A DNA stretch of 10,780 nt from NCBI GenBank assembly GCA_023409695.1, contig JAEYQZ010000108.1, positions 1 through 10,780 on the forward strand, read 5' to 3'. The DNA comes from Methanobacteriota archaeon. GTDB lineage: Archaea; Methanobacteriota; Methanobacteria; Methanobacteriales; Methanobacteriaceae. The notes under the pieces are model-generated. The model searched no databases and was not told the origin of the DNA. It saw only the letters and a program-made list of their open reading frames with translations. The position numbers and the translations under genes were made by a program. This document shows, piece by piece, positions 1 to 6,360 of the stretch (its first letter is position 1; the number at the start of each line of letters is the position of its first letter).

Positions 1-23
1 CAGAAATTTAAAAGCAAATAATG

Positions 24-35
24 AAAATAAAAAAA
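24..35 (-). terminator. Oligo-T terminator of the small hypothetical gene
   Basis: On the minus strand the stop codon at 36-38 is followed at once by seven T (plus-strand A-run 29-35) and a further T-rich stretch. Archaeal RNA polymerase can terminate at oligo-T without a hairpin. No strong hairpin precedes it, so this is a modest call. Confidence 0.35.
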
Positions 36-341
36 TCAGTCAAATTTAAAAATCAAACTTAATTTGTTTGTATCAATATACTGGATAAAAGTTTCAGTTG
101 ATCCTAATTGTTCCCCAATTTCATCGATAGCTTCGTTGGGAATTATTGTATGTGGTGAAACAGTTAATTCAATTGTTATGTTGGATTCCTCGTAATTAAT
201 TTTTATATAATAGTTTAATTCTAAAGAATGAGCCTCATTTATTTCAAGAACAATATTATCAACTTCATGTATTATATCAAGTTCCCTATCACTAATTTTT
301 TGATTCGCTTCTTTTAGCCAGTCAATATCTTCTTTAAACGT
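36..341 (-). CDS. Small acidic hypothetical protein with apparent ACG start codon
   Basis: An open frame of 101 residues (without stop) that I do not recognise. It is acidic, has no cysteine and no internal methionine, begins with a probable amphipathic helix (FKEDIDWLKEAN) and continues with beta-like stretches (LNYYIKINYEE, ITIELTVSP), as in a compact soluble alpha/beta protein. No ATG or GTG occurs in frame, and the only TTG lies in the last few codons. An in-frame TGA at 351-353 sits directly upstream, so the protein must start between there and ACG 339-341. A Shine-Dalgarno-like GAGGCGAT (345-352) ends three bases before that ACG, the same spacing as GGTGAT-ACC-ATG at 10621-10632. ATT at 342-344 is the other possible start but would leave no spacer. 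The gene may initiate at ACG, or may be a recent pseudogene in which ATG mutated to ACG. Function unknown. Confidence 0.55.
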   Translation of the reverse strand, partial: TFKEDIDWLKEANQKISDRELDIIHEVDNIVLEINEAHSLELNYYIKINYEESNITIELTVSPHTIIPNEAIDEIGEQLGSTETFIQYIDTNKLSLIFKFD

Positions 342-578
342 AATATCGCCTCATTTATTTGTTAAAATGTGTTTTACATGATAATTTTTTAATAGTTTTA
401 AATTATTGTAAATTATCTATTTTCACTAGTTTTTACATATTTGCAATGATTTACATGATCTGATTATATTGAGCTCCGCTGATTCCCCTATGCTTTGCAT
501 GTTCATGAAATTTAGACATGGAGATCATTTTTAATATCTATTGTTGTCATACTTATTGTGTGGATTGTTAAAGCAAAA

Positions 579-611
579 GTTATAGATTCTGCTTGAACAA
601 TTTACAAATTG
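579..611 (+). promoter_or_regulatory. Candidate leuA promoter with palindromic operator at the start site
   Basis: A TATA-like GTTATAGAT (579-587) is followed about 20 bases later by a near-perfect inverted repeat, CAATTT-AC-AAATTG (598-611). That is where transcription would begin from this box, and 10 bases before the Shine-Dalgarno AAGGAG (621-626). A dyad at this place is typical of a repressor site, but no regulator can be named from sequence. A second TATA-like element (TTATATT, 464-470) further upstream cannot be excluded. The rest of 355-578 holds only a 7-bp complementary pair (455-461 with 522-528) and no convincing riboswitch. Confidence 0.35.
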
Positions 612-634
612 CCAAACCAAAAGGAGAAATAAAT

Positions 635-2152
635 ATGTATATAGAAAAAGTAAAAAACGAGATGAACCTGCCGGAAACGGTGAAAATATTTGACACAACG
701 CTAAGAGACGGCGAACAAACGCCAGGGGTTGCAATGACCGTAGATGAAAAGATACGAATTGCAAAAAGGCTTGATGAACTTGGTGTTAATGTAATAGAGG
801 CTGGTTTCCCTGCTTCATCCAGTGGTGAAGTAGAAGCAGCTGGTGAAATCCTTAAACTGGGGCTAAATGCTCAGATTTGTGGTTTGGCAAGACCATTAAA
901 AGGTGATCTGGACGCAGCAATTGATGCTGACGTGGATTACATACATACGTTTATTGGTACATCTCCCCTTCATAGAGAATTTAAACTTAAAATGAGTAAA
1001 GAAGAGATTTTAAGTAAATCTATCGATGCAGTAGAGTATATAAAAGATCATGGTATTGTAGCTGAATTTTCAGCAGAAGACTCTACAAGAACAGAACTGG
1101 ATTATTTAAAGGAAATTTATAAGGCGGTTGAGGATGCAGGTGTGGACTGTATCAATGTTCCAGATACAGTAGGTGTTATGGTCCCAACTTCTATGAAATG
1201 GCTTATAATGGAGCTTAAAAAAGAATTAAACGTTCCAATTAGTGTACACTGTCATAATGACTTTGGGCTTGCAGTTGCAAATTCTCTTGCTTCTGTAGAG
1301 GCTGGAGCTAATCAGGTTCATGCAACCATAAATGGATTAGGTGAACGAGCTGGAAACGCGTCTCTGGAAGAAGTTGTAATGGCTCTTATCACTCAATACA
1401 ATCTGAAAATGAATATTAAAACTGAGGGCCTTGTAAATCTTTCAGAATTTGTTTCAAGAATTACAGGGGTTAAAATGCCTCCAAATAAAGCTATTGTGGG
1501 AGAAAATGCATTTGCCCATGAGGCAGGTATACATGTGCATGGAGTGCTTGCAAAAGCGGAAACATACGAGCCAATAACTCCTGAAATGGTAGGCCACACA
1601 AGAAGGATCGTTTTAGGAAAACACACTGGTGCAAATGCCATAAAAGCAAAGCTTGAAGAGTATGGAATAGATCTAGATAGGGACCAGTTTAGTAAAGTAT
1701 TTAATCAGGTTAAAGCACTTGGGGATAAGGGTAAATGTGTCACTGACGCTGATTTAAGGGCTATAGCTGAAAGTATTCTGGGACGGGCAAAAGAAGAAAT
1801 AGTAAAACTGGAAGGATTCTCAGTAATGACTGGAAACAGTGTACTGCCTACAGCTACAGTTAAACTCAGCATCAATGGAGAAAGCAAAACCGCTGCAAAA
1901 ACAGGGGTAGGTCCTGTAGATGCAGCAATAAATGCTATTCAACGTGCTGTGGGTGAAACTGCAGATATAGAACTTCAGGAATATAACATAGAAGCTATAA
2001 CTGGAGGAACTAATGCTCTTGCTGAGGTATTTGTTATAATGGGAGACAAAGAAGGTAACAAAGCAACCGGACGATCTACAACTGAAGATATCGTCATGGC
2101 GAGTGTTGAAGCAGTTTTAGATGCAATAAATAAAATACTGATCTTAAGATAA
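635..2152 (+). CDS. leuA: 2-isopropylmalate synthase (LeuA/CimA/AksA family)
   Basis: Condenses acetyl-CoA with 2-oxoisovalerate to 2-isopropylmalate, the first committed step of leucine synthesis in the cytoplasm. The 505-residue product starts its TIM barrel with DTTLRDGEQTPG (20-31), which carries the catalytic arginine and metal-binding aspartate. HCHND (205-209) provides metal ligands and NGLGERAGN (233-241) closes the barrel signature. From about residue 375 to the end is a LeuA-dimer-type regulatory domain, the site of feedback inhibition in family members; AksA homocitrate synthases usually lack it. Segments HTFIGTSPLHR (104-114) and EFSAEDSTRTE (144-154) look more LeuA-like than CimA-like, but citramalate synthase remains possible. 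An upstream TTG (593) is in frame, but ATG 635 has AAGGAG (621-626) at the right distance and is preferred. The gene appears monocistronic. Confidence 0.85.
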   Translation: MYIEKVKNEMNLPETVKIFDTTLRDGEQTPGVAMTVDEKIRIAKRLDELGVNVIEAGFPASSSGEVEAAGEILKLGLNAQICGLARPLKGDLDAAIDADVDYIHTFIGTSPLHREFKLKMSKEEILSKSIDAVEYIKDHGIVAEFSAEDSTRTELDYLKEIYKAVEDAGVDCINVPDTVGVMVPTSMKWLIMELKKELNVPISVHCHNDFGLAVANSLASVEAGANQVHATINGLGERAGNASLEEVVMALITQYNLKMNIKTEGLVNLSEFVSRITGVKMPPNKAIVGENAFAHEAGIHVHGVLAKAETYEPITPEMVGHTRRIVLGKHTGANAIKAKLEEYGIDLDRDQFSKVFNQVKALGDKGKCVTDADLRAIAESILGRAKEEIVKLEGFSVMTGNSVLPTATVKLSINGESKTAAKTGVGPVDAAINAIQRAVGETADIELQEYNIEAITGGTNALAEVFVIMGDKEGNKATGRSTTEDIVMASVEAVLDAINKILILR

Positions 2153-2251
2153 TTTAATTAATTTAAGATTATCTTGGTTTAAACAGTGCTGATACTTAAA
2201 GGCTATTTAGATTATATAAGTTTTAAATAGTAAGCAGTGCTGTTTTAACTC

Positions 2252-2265
2252 TTTTTTTTATTTTT
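2252..2265 (+). terminator. Oligo-T terminator after leuA
   Basis: Eight consecutive T (2252-2259) followed by ATTTTT lie 100 bases after the leuA stop, with no gene between. A weak hairpin (CTATTTA...TAAATAG, 2202-2230) lies just upstream. This fits oligo-T termination in archaea. The remainder of 2153-2425 is AT-rich spacer with a poor TATA candidate (ATTAATAT, near 2370) for the next gene. Confidence 0.4.
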
Positions 2266-2425
2266 AAACAATTTATTTTTAAAATATTAATACAATTAAT
2301 TTTAAACGGTTTAATATCACAACTATTTAAATTTTTATTAATGAGTTAAAGTGTTTAAATGATTAAAGTATTAATATGCGTAAATGCAAATGATAAATTA
2401 GTTTGTAAAAGATAGGGGCATGTCA

Positions 2426-3154
2426 ATGAGTAGCGCAAGAATTCTGGTTGTTGAAGATGAACGGATTACAGCAGAGGACATAAAGGATGGCCTTAAAAGT
2501 TTAGGATATAAAGTACCTGCAGTGGTTCACTCGGGTGAAGAGGCTGTTCGTAAAGCAATGGAGCTTCAGCCGGATCTTGTTCTTATGGATATTAAGCTTG
2601 AAGGTAAAATGGATGGTATAGAAGCCGCAGGAGAGATTAAAAAGCATTTTGATATACCTGTTATTTATTTAACTGCATATTCAGATGAAAATACTTTAGA
2701 GCGAGCAAGAATGACAGAACCATCGGGTTATGTTCTTAAAGAACCATCAGGATTTGTCCATAAACCATTTAAAGAGAGCGAATTACATACTATCATCGAA
2801 TTAACACTTTACAGGCATAAAATGGAAAAAAATCATGATCAATGGCTGGAGACAATGCTTGAAAATGTAAATGAAGCATTAATTGCCACAGATGAAAATG
2901 GAAAAATTAGATTCATGAACCATATTGCAGAGAATATTACGGGCTGGATACAGGAAGAAGTCGTTAACAGAGATTTAACGGATGTTTTTAAAATTCAAGA
3001 GGATAAATTTGGTATTAATGAACATTCTATGGATCGAGTCATGTTAAATGATAAAAATGGGACAAAAATTCCAGTTAGTGCCAATTTAAATCATATTAAG
3101 GATAATAAAGGAAATGTAAGTGGAATGACTTTAGTCTTCCATAATCTTACATAA
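2426..3154 (+). CDS. Response regulator, receiver (REC) + PAS, first of tandem pair
   Basis: A 242-residue two-component protein without DNA-binding or kinase domain. REC spans about 1-122: acidic pocket E10-D11-E12, phospho-acceptor D55 in LVLMDIKLEG, T83 in YLTAY, and the conserved lysine followed by proline at K113-P114. A PAS domain follows (about 130-240, core ALIATDENGKIRFMN), and the protein ends at the usual PAS exit position (VFHNLT). It probably relays a phosphorelay or sensory signal through protein contacts; no histidine kinase lies nearby. Between REC beta-5 and the PF motif an octapeptide is duplicated (EPSGYVLK-EPSGFVHK, residues 98-113). An ATG also occurs at 2420, but GGGG (2415-2418) suits ATG 2426. 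That start also makes the N-terminus (MSSARILVVEDE) align without gaps to the next gene's MPIAQIMVVEDE. Confidence 0.85.
   Translation: MSSARILVVEDERITAEDIKDGLKSLGYKVPAVVHSGEEAVRKAMELQPDLVLMDIKLEGKMDGIEAAGEIKKHFDIPVIYLTAYSDENTLERARMTEPSGYVLKEPSGFVHKPFKESELHTIIELTLYRHKMEKNHDQWLETMLENVNEALIATDENGKIRFMNHIAENITGWIQEEVVNRDLTDVFKIQEDKFGINEHSMDRVMLNDKNGTKIPVSANLNHIKDNKGNVSGMTLVFHNLT
2717..2764 (+). repeat. 24-bp tandem duplication inside the first REC domain
   Basis: Two adjacent 24-base units (2717-2740 and 2741-2764) agree at 19 of 24 positions. They encode EPSGYVLK and EPSGFVHK (6 of 8 identical). Each ends in a lysine codon; the second lysine precedes the conserved PF of the receiver domain. 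Confidence 0.85.
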
Positions 3155-3195
3155 TTTCGAATCTAATTTTATATTTTTATTAAAGGGGGTAGAAT

Positions 3196-3954
3196 ATGCC
3201 AATTGCTCAGATTATGGTTGTTGAGGATGAAAGAATTACAGCAAAAGATATAGAAAGCGCACTGGAAAGTGCAGGGTATGGAGTTGCGGGTCTAGTTTTT
3301 TCGGGTGAAGATGCTGTTCGTAAGGCAGGAGAGCTCCGGCCGGATCTTGTTCTTATGGATATTAAGCTTGAAGGTAAAATGGACGGTATAGAAGCTGCAA
3401 CGCAGATCAGGGAACGTTATGATATACCGGTTATTTATTTAACTGCATTTTCAAATGCAGGTATTGTACAGAGGGCTAAAATGACAGAACCTGCAGGTTA
3501 TCTTCTTAAAGAACAATTTGGTTTCCTTACTAAGCCTTTTGAAGAGAGTGAATTGAACACTACAATAGAAATAGCTCTTTATAACCATAAAATTGAAAAA
3601 AGACTTAGAAATCGTGAGCAGTGGCTTGCTGCAATACTTAAAAGTGTAAGTGATGCTGTAATAGCTACAGACTCTAAAGGTAGAATTAAGTATATGAACC
3701 CTGTTGCTGAGGATATTACGGGCTGGATACAGGAGGAAGCCATAGGGGAAGACCTGGATAAAATATTGAAAATTTTGAGTAAGGAGTCTAATCTTAACCC
3801 TGGAAATACTACAACTGATTTCTTTGATAAAACGGTAATAACAGATAAAGATGGAACTAAATTACTTGTCAGCGGTAGCACTACTCCTATTAAAGATGAA
3901 ACAGGTAATGCTAATGGTTTAGTTATGGTATTTAGAAAGTACAGACTAAATTGA
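3196..3954 (+). CDS. Response regulator, receiver (REC) + PAS, second of tandem pair
   Basis: A 252-residue paralogue of the preceding gene with the same order: REC (about 1-122) then PAS (about 133-248, core AVIATDSKGRIKYMN). The receiver residues fall at identical positions: E10-D11-E12, D55, T83, K113-P114-F115. The same extra octapeptide is present (EPAGYLLK-EQFGFLTK, 98-113), so the insertion is older than the gene duplication. No output domain follows PAS; the protein ends VFRKYRLN. AGGGGGT (3184-3190) precedes ATG 3196 by five bases. Only 41 bases separate it from the first regulator, so co-transcription is likely, although an AT-rich element (TTTTATATTT) in the gap could be a promoter. 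The receivers share an identical 45-base run (3339-3383 with 2569-2613), while the PAS parts have diverged. Confidence 0.85.
   Translation: MPIAQIMVVEDERITAKDIESALESAGYGVAGLVFSGEDAVRKAGELRPDLVLMDIKLEGKMDGIEAATQIRERYDIPVIYLTAFSNAGIVQRAKMTEPAGYLLKEQFGFLTKPFEESELNTTIEIALYNHKIEKRLRNREQWLAAILKSVSDAVIATDSKGRIKYMNPVAEDITGWIQEEAIGEDLDKILKILSKESNLNPGNTTTDFFDKTVITDKDGTKLLVSGSTTPIKDETGNANGLVMVFRKYRLN
3487..3534 (+). repeat. Diverged 24-bp tandem duplication inside the second REC domain
   Basis: The counterpart of 2717-2764: units 3487-3510 (EPAGYLLK) and 3511-3534 (EQFGFLTK) keep E, G, L and K at matching positions, 4 of 8 identical. The units are more diverged here than in the first gene. Confidence 0.65.
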
Positions 3955-3995
3955 ATATTAATTTTATTTTAAATTTAGATAATAGATCTATAATT

Positions 3996-4100
3996 ATGAA
4001 AATATGTTTTAAATGGATTAATAATTCATTAAAAGATGTAATTTTCATGAGAATATGTTATATAAATGGATTAACATGGATTTAAAGATGGAATTCTTAT
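3996..4100 (+). repeat. Imperfect ~53-bp tandem repeat in the intergenic region
   Basis: Unit 1 (3996-4048) and unit 2 (4047-4100) both read ATG-A(A/G)-AATATGTT, then TAAATGGATTAA, then TAAAGATG(T/G)AATT, ending in (C/T)AT, with small gaps. Unit 2 contains a good TATA-like GTTATATAAATGG, and another (CTTATATAAAG, 4096-4106) straddles its end. A 29-codon open frame beginning at 3996 crosses both units but shifts frame between them, so the repeat is not maintained as protein. It lies just after the second regulator. Confidence 0.6.
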
Positions 4101-4161
4101 ATAAAGCTAAATAAATCTTAAATTGATTATTATATCTACTTATAAAAATAAAAAGCAGGAA

Positions 4162-4221
4162 AAAAATAGTTCAAAATTAGTGATACTCTGTTCAATAATA
4201 CTAATTTTGGTAAAAATAGTT
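4162..4221. repeat. Perfect 10-bp inverted repeat flanked by 10-bp direct repeats
   Basis: CAAAATTAGT (4172-4181) and ACTAATTTTG (4200-4209) are exact reverse complements around an 18-base loop. AAAAATAGTT occurs on each side (4162-4171 and 4212-4221). The direct repeats resemble a target-site duplication, but the 38-base core is far too small for a known element. As RNA it would be a stable stem-loop, possibly a terminator or part of a small RNA transcribed from the TATA-like element at 4096-4106. Confidence 0.55.
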
Positions 4222-4353
4222 ATTTTAATTTTAAAAACAATTTAAAAGATTAGTTTATCTAATAAGATATTATTAATGATTATTCAGTTAATTATTGGTT
4301 TTAATTACTCTAAGTTATGGATCAGGGAGTTTAAGGAAGAGTATGCAAAACAT

Positions 4354-4367
4354 AAACTATATATATT
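4354..4367 (+). promoter_or_regulatory. TATA box of the alba promoter
   Basis: AAACTATATATATT (4354-4367) is a strong archaeal TATA-box match preceded by an A-rich BRE-like stretch. A start about 25 bases downstream (near 4388) gives a leader of about 40 bases before ATG 4429, containing GGAGGT (4417-4422). The placement fits a highly expressed chromatin protein. Confidence 0.6.
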
Positions 4368-4428
4368 AATTAAGGAATTATAGTAATATTAGACCAAATT
4401 AACATGGTTATTCTTTGGAGGTAAAGTG

Positions 4429-4701
4429 ATGTCAGAGGAAAATGTTGTATACATTGGAAATAAACCCGTAATGAACTATGTTTTAGCTGTCGTAACTCAG
4501 ATGAACGGCGGAACTTCAGAAGTTATTTTAAAAGCACGTGGAAGAGCCATAAGTAGAGCGGTCGATGTCGCTGAGATTGTAAGAAACAGGTTTATAACTG
4601 ATGTAGAACTTGGAACTATCGATATATGTACAGAAGAAATCTTAAGCAACGAAGGCGCAGCAACAAACGTTTCAGCTATTGAAATACAACTTACTAAATA
4701 G
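4429..4701 (+). CDS. albA: Alba family DNA/RNA-binding chromatin protein
   Basis: Alba is an abundant archaeal nucleoid protein that binds DNA and RNA as a dimer and coats or bridges duplexes. The 90-residue product has normal family length. The N-terminal motif VVYIGNKPVMNYVLAVV (6-22) holds the conserved lysine K12, the residue class acetylated in some archaea. The second hallmark, ILKARGRAISRAVDVAEI, supplies the basic nucleic-acid-binding surface, and the C-terminal beta hairpin ends in VSAIEIQLTK. A GTG lies directly before the ATG (4426), but ATG 4429 sits at the window's normal distance from GGAGGT. It is monocistronic, with its own TATA box and a hairpin terminator. Nothing unusual is seen in the protein. 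Confidence 0.93.
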   Translation: MSEENVVYIGNKPVMNYVLAVVTQMNGGTSEVILKARGRAISRAVDVAEIVRNRFITDVELGTIDICTEEILSNEGAATNVSAIEIQLTK

Positions 4702-4723
4702 TATTCTTGTTAGCTCCAAAAAA

Positions 4724-4750
4724 GAAACCAGATGGTTTCCTTTCTCTTTT
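4724..4750 (+). terminator. Hairpin terminator after alba
   Basis: GAAACC-AGAT-GGTTTC forms a perfect 6-bp stem with a 4-base loop (4724-4739) that can extend through flanking AAA/TTT with one bulge. The T-rich TTTCTCTTTT (4741-4750) follows. It starts 23 bases after the alba stop. Confidence 0.7.
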
Positions 4751-4919
4751 AATTTTAGGTCTTTTTATTAAAACTTATTTTAAAGTATAACATTCTTTTA
4801 AAGATTAAAATATTCATCAATTTTAGGTTTATAAAATTAGTATTTAACTTTAGTTTATCATTTAAACATTTTCTAATGTTTTATTTTATTGAATTTTACA
4901 AAATAAATATAAAAATTAT

Positions 4920-5023
4920 CTTATGCTTTTCCCACCTGAGAATCAAGTTAATATAAAATAAGGAGGCGGTAATTGATGATTCTCTTGATTTTGAAAAGTG
5001 ATACTTCCCTCCGTAAGCATAAG
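4920..5023 (+). other. Structured intergenic element with complementary ends (candidate RNA)
   Basis: CTTATGCTT (4920-4928) and AAGCATAAG (5015-5023) are exact complements, extendable outward by AAATT/AATTT with a two-base bulge. Inside, GAGAATCAAG (4938-4947) can pair in two exclusive ways: GAGAATC with GATTCTC (4978-4984), or AATCAAG with CTTGATT (4984-4990). The loop holds a Shine-Dalgarno-like AGGAGGCGG (4961-4969), which can pair with CCTCC (5008-5012) or, with one mismatch, CCACCT (4932-4937). An ATG at 4976 opens a 23-codon frame (to 5047) after this site. It could be a regulatory RNA, a regulated tiny gene, or a small palindromic insertion. It is more GC-rich than its surroundings. 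Strand is chosen because the ribosome site is on plus. Confidence 0.4.
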
Positions 5024-5037
5024 AATTTGATTATCTT

Positions 5038-5077
5038 AAAAAAATAATAAGAATAGGACGGAACTTTAAGTTCCATC
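5038..5077 (-). terminator. Hairpin terminator of the beta-propeller operon
   Basis: On the minus strand, just after the stop at 5084, GATGGAACT-TAA-AGTTCCGTC forms a 9-bp stem with one G-T pair and a 3-base loop (5057-5077). It is followed by a T-rich run ending in seven T (plus-strand A-run 5038-5044). The plus-strand side is also followed by T-rich sequence, so it may work in both directions between the convergent units. Confidence 0.7.
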
Positions 5078-5083
5078 ATTTAT

Positions 5084-6322
5084 TTATTCTTTTTTCTTTC
5101 TACGTCCTCTTACAGCCCTAAATCCTATAAGTGCTACCAGTATTACGATTACGATCGCGCTTATGTAATATAAGTAAGTTGAAATTGGGCCTGATTTTTT
5201 GTCGTAGTTGAGGGCGTACATGGATCCATCGGCAGCACCTACAAATATGTTATCTCCGTATATAACTGGTGTGCTGAATTGGGAGTTGAAGAGGTAGTAG
5301 CCTGGTGAGTAACTCCAGTCTTCTTTACCGCTGTATTTGTTTAGTACGTATGTTGTTCCACTGGTTGAGCCGACTACAATATTGTCTCCCATGAGGGCAG
5401 GTGTTGATTCTATATTACCTGTGTTTACAGACCATTTTACTGTTCCGTCTCTCATGTCAAGGGAAGTTACGTTTCCGTTGTTAGATCCTACAAACAGGCT
5501 GTTGTCATTTGGATCAAGTAGTGCTGATGACCTTACGCTGTCGTTAAAGTCATATGACCATTTCACTGACCCGTTTTCGGTGCTAAGTGCGTAGAAGTTA
5601 CCGTTATCTGTCCCGATATATAGTGTGCCGTTGTATATTGCTGGGGATGATCTTACTGCATTTCCTGTATCATATTCCCATACTTTGCTGCCGTTTGTAT
5701 TTACTGCGTACACTTTTCCATCATCTGAACCAAAGAATACTGTGCTGTTGTATACTGCTGGTGATGATTTCACCGCGTTTTCAGTCTGGAACTGCCATTT
5801 TAGTGTCCCGTTCTCAAGATCTAATGCATATAATCTTTGATCATCTGATCCAAAGTACACAGTTCCATTGTCTGCCGCTGGAGATGATTCAATGGAATTT
5901 CCTGTTCTGTATTTCCATACAGAATCTCCATTTTTCTTATCTAGAGCATAGAAATAACTGTCCATGGAGCCAAAGTACACATTATCTCCTCTTACAACAG
6001 AAGAACCTGTTATATTTCCTTGAGTACCGTAATCCCAAACTTGAGTACCATCATTCAAGTTTAGAGCATAAAAAGTTCCGTCTGTTGAACCAAAGTACAT
6101 TAATTTGTCTGCAATTGAAGGAGCAGATAATATTGATCCTCCTGTTTTAAACAGCCATGCTGCTGGAGTGAAATCTGATGATTCATTTAAATAACCCGTG
6201 TGATCCAGATTATACTGGAACATCGGCCAATCTGCTGCTGAAACTGCGGACGCTATTGAAACTGGACCTACTAAAAGACACATCATTATAAGTCCGATGA
6301 TTATATTCTTTTTCACGACCAT
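5084..6322 (-). CDS. Secreted, membrane-anchored PQQ-like beta-propeller protein
   Basis: The 412-residue product has an N-terminal signal (KK, hydrophobic NIIIGLIMMCLLVGPVSIA, cleavage likely near ASAVSA, about 25-30). Eight blade-like repeats of the PQQ/BamB type follow, with consensus VYFGSxDGxxYALxxxNGxxxWxxxTGNxxxSSPA (about 45-375). A single C-terminal membrane helix (about 385-401) leads to the basic tail RGRRKKKE. The propeller should therefore sit outside the cell, anchored by its tail. At least nine N-x-S/T sequons support exposure to archaeal N-glycosylation. No quinoprotein catalytic signature is evident, so a binding or scaffolding role is likelier than dehydrogenase activity. 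AGGTGA (6329-6334) precedes the ATG. It is last in a same-strand series after an ABC-2 exporter, 89 bases downstream of the permease, suggesting a surface partner of that transporter; this is inference. Confidence 0.8.
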   Translation of the reverse strand: MVVKKNIIIGLIMMCLLVGPVSIASAVSAADWPMFQYNLDHTGYLNESSDFTPAAWLFKTGGSILSAPSIADKLMYFGSTDGTFYALNLNDGTQVWDYGTQGNITGSSVVRGDNVYFGSMDSYFYALDKKNGDSVWKYRTGNSIESSPAADNGTVYFGSDDQRLYALDLENGTLKWQFQTENAVKSSPAVYNSTVFFGSDDGKVYAVNTNGSKVWEYDTGNAVRSSPAIYNGTLYIGTDNGNFYALSTENGSVKWSYDFNDSVRSSALLDPNDNSLFVGSNNGNVTSLDMRDGTVKWSVNTGNIESTPALMGDNIVVGSTSGTTYVLNKYSGKEDWSYSPGYYLFNSQFSTPVIYGDNIFVGAADGSMYALNYDKKSGPISTYLYYISAIVIVILVALIGFRAVRGRRKKKE

Positions 6323-6360
6323 TTTAATTCACCTAATTTATGATTTTATGGTTCTGGAAA

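Noticed and set aside
334..354. ATG at 352-354 (minus strand) as start of the small hypothetical gene
   Set aside because: It opens a frame of only six codons ending at TAA 334-336 and is out of frame with the long open frame; a frameshift would be needed.
490..534. Leader-peptide-like 14-codon frame upstream of leuA
   Set aside because: It has one leucine codon, no ribosome site and no attenuator-type alternative hairpins, so leader-peptide attenuation is not supported.
593..634. TTG at 593 as start of 2-isopropylmalate synthase
   Set aside because: No Shine-Dalgarno precedes it, and the AAGGAG at 621-626 would lie inside the gene; ATG 635 fits it.
3996..4100. CRISPR-like array in the tandem repeat
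   Set aside because: There are only two imperfect ~53-bp units with no spacers between them and no cas genes in the window.
4936..4979. Archaeal C/D box guide RNA (CTGA at 4936, TGATGA at 4974)
   Set aside because: The boxes are in the wrong order and spacing; no C box lies upstream of the CTGA and no D box follows the TGATGA.
4976..5047. 23-codon frame MILLILKSD... as an independent protein gene
   Set aside because: AGGAGG precedes it, but the peptide is tiny, overlaps the inverted repeat arm and terminator A-run, and shows no known motif; kept only as part of the structured-element finding.
5587..6150. 187-codon open frame on the plus strand opposite the beta-propeller gene
   Set aside because: It is a shadow of the repeated propeller codons: the translation is rich in Leu, His and Ile without domain features, and the minus-strand gene has clear family hallmarks.
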